DNA of 10,047 bases, from assembly GCA_030589605.1 (NCBI GenBank), contig JAUUVJ010000119.1, forward strand, positions 1 to 10,047. The letters run 5' to 3'. This DNA is from Candidatus Hodarchaeota archaeon. GTDB taxonomy: Archaea; Asgardarchaeota; Heimdallarchaeia; Hodarchaeales; Hodarchaeaceae. Made by a program: the position numbers and the translations under genes. Within the stretch, counting starts at the first letter, position 1. The number at the start of each line of letters is the position of its first letter. The notes beneath the pieces are model-generated. The model did no database searches. It had not been told where the DNA came from and was given only the letters and a program-made list of their open reading frames with translations. Positions 5,221 to 10,047 of the stretch are shown in pieces.

Positions 5221-7171
5221 ACTCTGCAAATACATTTGGAATTTGCCCTTTTTTGAAAGTCCCATCAATAGACTCAATTTTGATATTTGCTTCCTGATAA
5301 AGATCTTTAAAACTATCGGAGGTTGTATATCTGAAGCTTACATTCTCACCAAAAATTAATCCTAATATCTCTGAAAATCTCTCAGGGTTAAAAGCTACAT
5401 GACTTTCTTCAAGTTCATATAGAAGATTATTCACAGAACTATCCTTTAAAAAATATAAGAATTTCTTTAAAACCTCTGCAGCTAGCTGAACATCAAGTGT
5501 AATGTGATTTAATACTTTTTTAATTTTCCTATTAAAGTAGTCATCATTTACTCCCCCTAATCTTTCTTGAATTGTTTCCGCAAACTTAAATAACTCATCT
5601 CTTGTTAACCAGTTTAGTATCGACAAATTCACCATACCACTTGTTCCATTTTTATGTAAATTAGGCTCCCATTCCATAAATCTCGTGGGTTCTCTGCTAA
5701 AAAAATAAATTTCAGGAATGTTTTCAATAAGATCCCTGAAAAACTCAAAATGACTATAGGGAGCCAATCTATTTCCCGCTCGGAATTTCATTTCATGTAA
5801 TACTGAAAAACAACTTATAATGACACCCTTAATCTCACCAGATCTCATCCATTCTTGAAGAATCTCATTACACGACCCTTTATTTTCCCACGCATCACCT
5901 GGTAATATTTTCAATCTATCTTGAAGTTTAAAATTGACCGATTCTTGCTCAGCTTTTCTACATAAATCAAAATCATATTCGAGAAGTATTCCTTTTGGTA
6001 CAGGTGTAAATTTTAAAATATTCAGAATTTCTGCACCGTCGGCACCCCCTATACTCACATAAGCTAATTTACTTAAACCTAAATCTTTTTCTCTTGGAAT
6101 AGTCTGGATAAATTTAATAACGTCTTTAGCCTTCTTTCCACCATCCTCAAATTTTTCATTATAATCCTTTCTGATATTAGAACCAGGTTCATTTAAATGT
6201 CTGTAGAAATCACCTAGGAGCTCGCTTAACTTTTTTTTATCCTTTATGGTTATTCGAGGGGTGTGAGGGCTCTTTAGCTTCCTTTCATTTACTTTCTCCT
6301 CCAAAATATGTGTGGGTACACTCTCTATTAATTCAAGCCATTCATCTTCCCCAAACTTTATCTTCTTATCCTTTATTGATCTCAACTCGGGCGCGAGATA
6401 GAGCGGATGTTCTTTTTTATCAAACAAAGTTTCTGATTTACGTTCAAATAGGATATTTTTAAATGCTTCAATTATATAATGATGAGTCCATTGATCTTGT
6501 ATCTTATTTCTAATAATCCAATAATTTCCCTCAATTGATACAATATTTTTAATTGTCTCATCTATTTCTCCCGAATAAAAACCCATAAAAGTTCGATTTT
6601 TGGATTCTAATGTATCTAGAATCTTACAATTCTGAACCACAATAATTGAAGATGGTGACATCGAACCTGATGCAATATCAATTGTTATAACCATTTTCAA
6701 ATAATACTTTGCTAATACTTTTTCACGAATATCTAAACAGTGCTTACTAAATAAAAATCGATTTGGTACAATGCAGATTATTAAACCACCATCATTGAGT
6801 AGTGATAACGACTTTTCAAAGAACATTTTCTCAAGATATTCATTCTCCCCTTGGAATTGGACCTTACCACAAGGGAAATTTGAAATGATCAAATCAAACT
6901 TTGCAATTAGATCTGCTGTTAAAAAATCAAACTGTCTAAACTCAATATTGTCATATTTTTCCCTGCAATATTCAATGACTTTTTGATTTATATCCATACC
7001 TATAATCTTGTCACCAAAATTACAGTATGAAAGGATAGTTCCTAACCCACAAGCTGGATCAAGTATTGTTTTAGGGTTGAAGGTCTCACCTATTTTTACC
7101 ATTAATTCAGCAATATCTTTAGGAGTCCTATAGATACCAATTTCTTTTAGTTGAAACATTTTAATCCTCAT
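5177..7171 (-). CDS. DNA N6-adenine methyltransferase-like protein with a second methyltransferase-like domain
   Basis: This 664-residue protein shows two SAM-methyltransferase-like modules. The first (about 10-185) has the HsdM-like entry IYRTPKDIAELMV, motif I DPACGLGT (38-45), an acidic residue after the second strand (GMD, 58-60) and a motif IV variant SNFPCG (97-102) in place of the usual NPPY/F. It fits adenine-N6 methylation of DNA, though the altered motif leaves activity open. The second (about 369-465) has VSIGGADGAEI, LLEYDFD, LPGDAWE and VIISCFSVLHEM, the order expected for a class I Rossmann methyltransferase. Residues 185-365 and 465-664 are helical and could bind DNA or a partner. 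No specificity subunit or helicase is adjacent. GGAG lies 4 nt before the ATG at 7171; an ATG at 7159 with GAGG 6 nt upstream is an alternative start. Confidence 0.85.
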   Translation of the reverse strand: MRIKMFQLKEIGIYRTPKDIAELMVKIGETFNPKTILDPACGLGTILSYCNFGDKIIGMDINQKVIEYCREKYDNIEFRQFDFLTADLIAKFDLIISNFPCGKVQFQGENEYLEKMFFEKSLSLLNDGGLIICIVPNRFLFSKHCLDIREKVLAKYYLKMVITIDIASGSMSPSSIIVVQNCKILDTLESKNRTFMGFYSGEIDETIKNIVSIEGNYWIIRNKIQDQWTHHYIIEAFKNILFERKSETLFDKKEHPLYLAPELRSIKDKKIKFGEDEWLELIESVPTHILEEKVNERKLKSPHTPRITIKDKKKLSELLGDFYRHLNEPGSNIRKDYNEKFEDGGKKAKDVIKFIQTIPREKDLGLSKLAYVSIGGADGAEILNILKFTPVPKGILLEYDFDLCRKAEQESVNFKLQDRLKILPGDAWENKGSCNEILQEWMRSGEIKGVIISCFSVLHEMKFRAGNRLAPYSHFEFFRDLIENIPEIYFFSREPTRFMEWEPNLHKNGTSGMVNLSILNWLTRDELFKFAETIQERLGGVNDDYFNRKIKKVLNHITLDVQLAAEVLKKFLYFLKDSSVNNLLYELEESHVAFNPERFSEILGLIFGENVSFRYTTSDSFKDLYQEANIKIESIDGTFKKGQIPNVFAEFMGWYYPPNEDALV

Positions 7172-7214
7172 ACCTCTCCAATCTTATAGCAATATAGATT
7201 TGAATTTATGTGAT

Positions 7215-7260
7215 ATTCATAAAAAGTTAATTGAACTATTCATAAAAAGTTAATTGAACA
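7215..7260. repeat. 23-bp near-perfect tandem repeat upstream of the methyltransferase gene
   Basis: Two abutting copies (7215-7237 and 7238-7260) match at 22 of 23 positions; each contains CATAAAAAGTTAATTGAAC. Read on the minus strand, each copy holds GTTCAATTAACTTTTTATG, and the array lies about 44-90 nt upstream of the methyltransferase start. The position suits a paired operator or duplicated promoter element. Confidence 0.85.
7218..7226 (-). promoter_or_regulatory. Possible TATA box for the methyltransferase gene
   Basis: On the minus strand the proximal repeat copy contains CTTTTTATG. A transcript start about 25 nt downstream would fall near 7197, giving a leader of about 26 nt that includes the GGAG ribosome binding site. 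The same element recurs in the distal copy, so the repeat may double the promoter or flank a regulator site. Confidence 0.35.
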
Positions 7261-7348
7261 TTCTTATACTGACAGAATATTTGAACTAGCTTTTCACAGC
7301 AGAGAATCTCGTGAACAGCTAATGAACACGACGAATTATAAAAGCGAT

Positions 7349-7569
7349 TTAAGAGTCTAGAACCATTCTCTTTTTACGTTTCTTTACCAGTTTAAAGGGA
7401 GAATATAACATCAACTCTGGTATCGTTCTCCATGGCGAGAAAATACTAATAATACCCCAAAAATATTCATTCCTCAATAAGAAAGTATATATATACATTA
7501 ATAAACAACTATAAGTTAAAAATTGCGAGTGGAAAACTCTTCGGGTGAATTCAGTGTAATAAAAATTGA
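7349..7569 (-). pseudogene. C-terminal remnant of a membrane protein (or 49-residue small membrane protein from 7498)
   Basis: A minus-strand frame open from 7569 to TAA at 7349-7351 reads like real protein. It runs polar NSPEEFSTRN, then a hydrophobic stretch (FLTYSCLLMYIYTFLL), a second hydrophobic segment (YFWGIISIF), an amphipathic SPWRTIPELMLYSPFKL and a basic tail (VKKRKKRMVL). An ATG at 7498 would give a 49-residue protein without a clear ribosome binding site. Upstream on the same strand another register (about 7680-7560) also looks hydrophobic (IPIKITIIGII) and hits a stop, consistent with a frameshifted, decaying gene rather than an intact one. The family is not recognised. It lies between the secreted protein and the methyltransferase, on their strand. 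Confidence 0.4.
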
Positions 7570-7659
7570 TTACAATTATTTATGAAAATACAATGGAAAT
7601 AGTGGCCCCATTTCCATATATGATTATAATGTGCTTTAATAATTCCAATAATTGTAATC
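7568..7659. repeat. Nested inverted repeats
   Basis: A perfect 13-bp inverted repeat (GATTACAATTATT at 7568-7580, complement at 7647-7659) encloses an inner perfect 8-bp hairpin (ATGGAAAT 7593-7600, ATTTCCAT 7610-7617, loop AGTGGCCCC). The two levels nest in 92 bp. It is not followed by a T-tract, so it is not a simple terminator. It could be an RNA structure, a protein-binding cruciform or ends of a tiny mobile remnant. Confidence 0.6.
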
Positions 7660-7781
7660 TTTATAGGGATAAGTAAATTATTTCACAGCTATTCTCCATT
7701 AATGATCATATGTTTACATACCATATATTAAGCATGATAGATTTATGATCTGGATTGGGAACTCATTTCTGTAAGATTCAT

Positions 7782-7925
7782 ATGCTCGGAAAAAAGGTAC
7801 CTACATATAAGGGAGTATTTGTAATAACTGGAGAATCTTATTCTGAAGCAGAGTTCCTGCTCAATGGTTCATTACTCTCCGTTCACGACTTTGTAGTATT
7901 GAAGGAGTATAAGCTCCTTCAATAA
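7782..7925 (+). CDS. Possible 47-residue small protein, convergent with the secreted-protein gene
   Basis: ATG at 7782 opens a plus-strand frame with protein-like sequence (YKGVFVITGESYSEAEFLL, then SVHDFVVLKEYKLLQ) ending at TAA 7923-7925. It overlaps the last 65 nt of the minus-strand secreted-protein gene. There is no good ribosome binding site upstream. Because it ends inside an 11-bp palindrome, part of its apparent sense may come from the opposite gene. It could be a small gene, a fragment or chance. Confidence 0.22.
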   Translation: MLGKKVPTYKGVFVITGESYSEAEFLLNGSLLSVHDFVVLKEYKLLQ

Positions 7926-8397
7926 AAAGCTCTTGGGATTGTTCAGAACTCTCTTCACTTTGTTTCCAATAAACCTCAACAGTGAATTCACAACGATATT
8001 TCCTCACTGCAAAATCGCTTTCAGGTATATCTAATAGAATCTCTTTATGCCAACTATGAGTGAGGTTTGATAAGTGAACATCATCATAAGCGTAGTATTC
8101 CTTGCTTATTTGATACCCTTTAATCAATTGAAAGCGAACCGTACGAATAGCAAACATATATCCAGTAAAATTTCCTTCAATATTAACTACTGCTGAAATA
8201 TTTTTGCGAAAAATCAATCCAGGGCTGGGGTTGAAATATATTTGGATATTATATCCTAGAATGGTTGTTTCTGCGGTCGAATCGGCTTTCACCGTAGCAT
8301 ACTCGCTGTATAGGAGAGTAAGTAGAATACACACAAATAGAATATTTTTTCTTCTTACTCTTCTTAAGTGTCGAGTCTTAAACACCCGATCCTTCAA
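7861..8397 (-). CDS. Secreted or surface protein with signal peptide
   Basis: The preferred start is TTG at 8397, because AGGTGAG lies 6 nt upstream and is placed correctly behind a TATA box at 8453-8460. An in-frame ATG at 8421 would add 8 residues but has no ribosome binding site and falls close to the predicted transcript start. The protein (178 residues) opens with basic residues (RRVRRKN), a hydrophobic core (ILFVCILLTLLY) and a small-residue cleavage region near VKA-DS, a Sec-type signal peptide. The mature part is beta-rich and carries three N-glycosylation sequons (NIS, NFT, NLT), suiting an archaeal cell-surface protein. There is no C-terminal anchor, so it may be released or bound to other surface proteins. 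No catalytic motif or known family is recognised. The last 30 codons contain an 11-bp palindrome. Confidence 0.75.
   Translation of the reverse strand: MKDRVFKTRHLRRVRRKNILFVCILLTLLYSEYATVKADSTAETTILGYNIQIYFNPSPGLIFRKNISAVVNIEGNFTGYMFAIRTVRFQLIKGYQISKEYYAYDDVHLSNLTHSWHKEILLDIPESDFAVRKYRCEFTVEVYWKQSEESSEQSQELFIEGAYTPSILQSRERRVMNH
7897..7924. repeat. Perfect 11-bp hairpin inside the 3' end of the secreted-protein gene
   Basis: TATTGAAGGAG (7897-7907) and CTCCTTCAATA (7914-7924) are perfect complements with a 6-nt loop. The hairpin is coding on the minus strand (for IEGAYTPSI) and also forms the end of the small plus-strand frame. No T-tract follows on either strand. Confidence 0.7.
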
Positions 8398-8403
8398 TCT
8401 AAT

Positions 8404-8410
8404 CTCACCT
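8404..8410 (-). promoter_or_regulatory. Ribosome binding site that selects the TTG start of the secreted protein
   Basis: On the minus strand AGGTGAG runs from 8410 to 8404, 6 nt before TTG at 8397. It matches the archaeal anti-Shine-Dalgarno complement better than anything before the upstream ATG at 8421. Confidence 0.6.
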
Positions 8411-8452
8411 AGAATTATCATTTATTTTTCGTACAATGATTCTGATATTCCC

Positions 8453-8460
8453 CTTATATA
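8453..8460 (-). promoter_or_regulatory. TATA box of the secreted-protein gene
   Basis: On the minus strand TATATAAG reads from 8460 to 8453. An archaeal transcript start about 25 nt downstream would fall near 8430, giving a leader of about 33 nt that contains the AGGTGAG ribosome binding site for TTG 8397. It is the best TATA match in the window. Confidence 0.55.
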
Positions 8461-8464
8461 CTCC

Positions 8465-8493
8465 AAAAAAACGATAAAATGAATAAAAAAAAA
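8465..8493 (-). terminator. T-rich tract, likely terminator of the upstream nuclease transcript
   Basis: On the minus strand a run of nine T (8493-8485) and a run of seven T (8471-8465) lie about 200 nt after the nuclease stop and directly before the secreted-protein TATA box. Archaeal polymerase terminates at such T-tracts, so this could separate the two transcripts. There is no hairpin. Confidence 0.35.
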
Positions 8494-8693
8494 TTTATGT
8501 GTGACCAATCTCTAAGAATCAGCTAGATTTTCTATTTTTTTTACTTTTTTCATTTTCCTATATCCTTTTACGAGGATACAAACCATGTATTCAAATTAAA
8601 TGTTTATTGATGAAAAAGAAAGTTAATCAAAAGTAACCGCTTTTCTGAGTATCCACAATTGATATACTAATGAAACAGAGACAATAGAGTATT

Positions 8694-9254
8694 TCAGTCT
8701 TTTTTTAAAGGAGGATTAAATAATATATCATCTTCAACCTCTCTGATAATTATTTCAAAGTAATTATTTAGAAATCTGGTACTAGAATCATACAATCCTC
8801 TATCAGCCTTTTGAGCCAAAAATCGATATTTATACGCTTCTTTTAATTCATCCTCAAGATAAAAAACAAGACCCACAAGAGGTAAAGTCTTAGATCCTCG
8901 TTTTTCGATTAATTGCATGGTTCTCATTAATTTAGTGAAATCTTTTTTTACTTCTAACTTTGTACCTTGAAACAAGTTATAATTTGTTGTTATTTTAAAT
9001 TCAACAAGCATAACAGGAGATAAAGGAGAGGATAGATCGATAAAAACCCCTAAATCATGAGAATTACCACTTACTAGATATGTTTCAGGAATTTGTTGAT
9101 ATTTTTTAGGTAAAAGTTGTTCTAGATGACTCATAACTCGCCATTGAATACATTTTTCTGCTCCTAAGCCATGTCTTAGCGCATTGCTCTTACCAAACAA
9201 TTCAATATCTTTATTTGCTAATTTTACTGACTCTCTAAGTTTTTCTAACAACAT
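8694..9254 (-). CDS. PD-(D/E)XK nuclease-like protein
   Basis: The 186-residue protein fits a PD-(D/E)XK nuclease core. An N-terminal helix contains a possible acidic residue (E33 in GLGAEKCIQWRV), D67 lies in SHDLGVFID, and E85-x-K87 lies in MLVEFKIT, followed by a helical region and a further strand (PLVGLVFYLED). Such proteins cleave or nick DNA and are common in restriction and defence loci. The D-x17-E-x-K spacing is acceptable for the family. No helicase, DNA-binding or toxin-antitoxin partner is fused. It starts 50 nt after the stop of another small nuclease-like gene and probably shares its transcript; GAGAG lies about 7 nt before the ATG. The sequence differs clearly from its neighbour, so the pair is not a recent duplication. 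Catalytic activity and target are not known. Confidence 0.65.
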   Translation of the reverse strand: MLLEKLRESVKLANKDIELFGKSNALRHGLGAEKCIQWRVMSHLEQLLPKKYQQIPETYLVSGNSHDLGVFIDLSSPLSPVMLVEFKITTNYNLFQGTKLEVKKDFTKLMRTMQLIEKRGSKTLPLVGLVFYLEDELKEAYKYRFLAQKADRGLYDSSTRFLNNYFEIIIREVEDDILFNPPLKKD

Positions 9255-9304
9255 AATTCTTCTCTCAAATTATATCTAATAATATTTAATTGATTTCTAA
9301 CAAC

Positions 9305-9817
9305 TTAATTCTCTTTTTCAATTAATTCTAAGAGTAACTGTTCATATTCACTAGTATCATATGAATTGAATATGTTCAGTGTTAAATAATTTGTAAATTT
9401 AACATTTCTTGTTACAAATAAGCCTATAACACTGAACTCAGGAACCTTATTAATTGAATAGTATTCTAAGATTGAACCAAGGTTTCTTTCTATAGCTTGA
9501 CATCTTTTTATGTGTTTATTAATTTCTCCATCTTTTCCTTCAAACTTTTTAATTTCTCTTTTTATTTCTCTAATGTCAAAATTTATTTTCCAATCTTTAC
9601 ATTCAACAACCAATATTTTATGTTTACTAGGAATTATGGCCAAGATATCGAACTCTCTATCTTCTTCAAAAACTATATTCCATTTTTTTCCAAGATCTTT
9701 AAGCTTACCATGATCAACAATGTTGATGTACTTTTTTGTGAGATCTCTAATTTCTTCTTCGAATCCTGTTCCCATTTCCTTTTTATATAATCCAACTTTG
9801 TTTTCAAGAGATTTCAT
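9305..9817 (-). CDS. Small PD-(D/E)XK (restriction endonuclease-like) nuclease
   Basis: This 170-residue protein shows a clear PD-(D/E)XK active-site set: an acidic helix (GTGFEEEIRDL, E20-E22), D57 in REFDILA and E72-x-K74 in LVVECKDW. A long Lys/Glu-rich helical region follows (about 79-115), then a strand (FSVIGLFVTR) and a final helix. The layout resembles NERD/Mrr-type or other single-domain restriction-endonuclease-like proteins that act on DNA. No target-recognition domain is visible, so specificity may come from a partner, perhaps the neighbouring nuclease-like protein or a missing gene. The ATG at 9817 has no good ribosome binding site, but the end of a coding-like frame overlaps it by 14 nt, suggesting translational coupling. 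The internal ATG at 9775 is less likely because the acidic helix begins almost at once after it. Confidence 0.78.
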   Translation of the reverse strand: MKSLENKVGLYKKEMGTGFEEEIRDLTKKYINIVDHGKLKDLGKKWNIVFEEDREFDILAIIPSKHKILVVECKDWKINFDIREIKREIKKFEGKDGEINKHIKRCQAIERNLGSILEYYSINKVPEFSVIGLFVTRNVKFTNYLTLNIFNSYDTSEYEQLLLELIEKEN

Positions 9818-9983
9818 TGCTTTTTATGGAACAAGAAATCTCAAATAAAAAATTTATTTGCTTTGATATAATATTCCTTAATTCTTTATCAAAAACTTTT
9901 TTGAAATACAAATCCATTATTTCTAATATCTCTGGGTAATTAAAAAAGTAAGTATCAGAAAAATCTGGTAAAATATCAAAAAA
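9804..9983 (-). pseudogene. C-terminal remnant of an unknown gene overlapping the nuclease start
   Basis: A minus-strand frame open from 9983 to TGA at 9804-9806 has protein-like sequence (YFFNYPEILEIMDLYFKK, then a helical FDKELRNIISKQINFLFEI). Its only ATG is at 9917, giving 37 residues with no ribosome binding site. A TAG at 9984-9986 closes it upstream, and the other two minus frames before it are also interrupted by stops. It overlaps the nuclease ATG by 14 nt in a typical operon arrangement, so it may be the tail of a former upstream partner gene. No family can be assigned. The remaining bases 9987-10047 hold nothing I can support. Confidence 0.35.
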
Positions 9984-10047
9984 CTAACCTATTTTTCCAA
10001 CAAAACTAGGAGATTATAAACTAAATGGCAATTAATCTTTAAAAAGA

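Larger units (their letters stand above)
7172..7860. other. Long spacer between methyltransferase and secreted-protein genes
   Basis: No intact gene of usual size is present in this 689-bp stretch. It holds the 23-bp tandem repeat and promoter region of the methyltransferase (7215-7260), the membrane-protein remnant (7349-7569), the nested inverted repeat (7568-7659) and, at the right end, a 47-residue plus-strand frame from 7782. It looks like a decayed gene region rather than a plain regulatory spacer. No tRNA-like or CRISPR-like structure was seen. Confidence 0.6.

Noticed and set aside
6771..6986. 71-residue plus-strand frame within the methyltransferase
   Set aside because: It is opposite the catalytic motif region, which is clearly coding on the minus strand.
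7500..7560. TTCGGGTGAATTC stretch considered as a tRNA T-arm
   Set aside because: No acceptor stem, anticodon arm or T-loop consensus could be built around it.
8204..8482. 92-residue plus-strand frame across the secreted-protein start
   Set aside because: It is opposite the signal peptide, ribosome binding site and TATA box of the minus-strand gene, which explain the region better.
8505..8560. Thirteen-residue minus-strand frame after an AGGA-like site
   Set aside because: It is too short and Lys-rich in an A-run context to distinguish from chance.
9497..9790. Two Phe/Ser-rich plus-strand frames opposite the nuclease
   Set aside because: Their composition is the reverse complement of a Lys/Glu-rich helical protein, and the minus strand carries the D/ExK motif.
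1..10047. CRISPR array, transposase or integrase
   Set aside because: No regularly spaced repeat series was seen, only two-copy tandem repeats, and no protein with DDE, tyrosine or serine recombinase motifs.

Overview
The window is AT-rich and reads as archaeal, plausibly from an Asgard-type lineage. Shine-Dalgarno sites match the AGGTGA/GGAG type, TTG start codons follow good ribosome binding sites, and TATA-like boxes sit about 25-30 nt before likely transcript starts. A two-component response regulator carries a C-terminal domain of a kind I associate with longin/roadblock-like domains in Asgard genomes. The lineage is an inference: no rRNA, tRNA or ribosomal protein gene is present to fix it.

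Left part (+ strand, 1-4049). The window opens inside a histidine kinase (H-box at 21-35, then the ATPase domain), followed 5 nt later by its likely partner response regulator. Next come poorly characterised genes that look partly broken. One is a protein of unknown function whose reading frame continues about 100 codons upstream of its first ATG, through a CX2C-X14-CX2C zinc finger, with no usual start codon. Another is a small Cys-rich zinc-finger frame that runs out of register into a TPR protein; removing one T at 3055-3058 would join them. The last is an unrecognised frame that opens inside the end of the TPR gene and carries an imperfect 23-bp tandem duplication.

Middle (+ strand, 4050-5220). 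Two small membrane-anchored proteins, both starting with TTG behind a clear ribosome binding site, form a likely operon. A third start with a strong ribosome binding site (5158) encodes only 20 residues and runs into the tail of an oppositely oriented methyltransferase gene, as though an operon had been cut there.

Right part (- strand, 5177-10047). A 664-residue protein combines an N6-adenine DNA methyltransferase-like domain with a second, different SAM-methyltransferase-like domain. Upstream of it are a 23-bp tandem repeat in the promoter region, a non-annotated membrane-protein remnant, a nested inverted repeat, a secreted protein with three N-glycosylation sequons, and two consecutive small PD-(D/E)XK nuclease-like proteins. 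A short coding-like tail overlaps the start of the first nuclease.

The methyltransferase and the two nuclease-like proteins share a strand and are reminiscent of a restriction-modification or defence locus. However, they are separated by about 1.5 kb including a secreted-protein gene, so a joint function is only a hypothesis. No tRNA, rRNA, CRISPR array, transposase or integrase was found.
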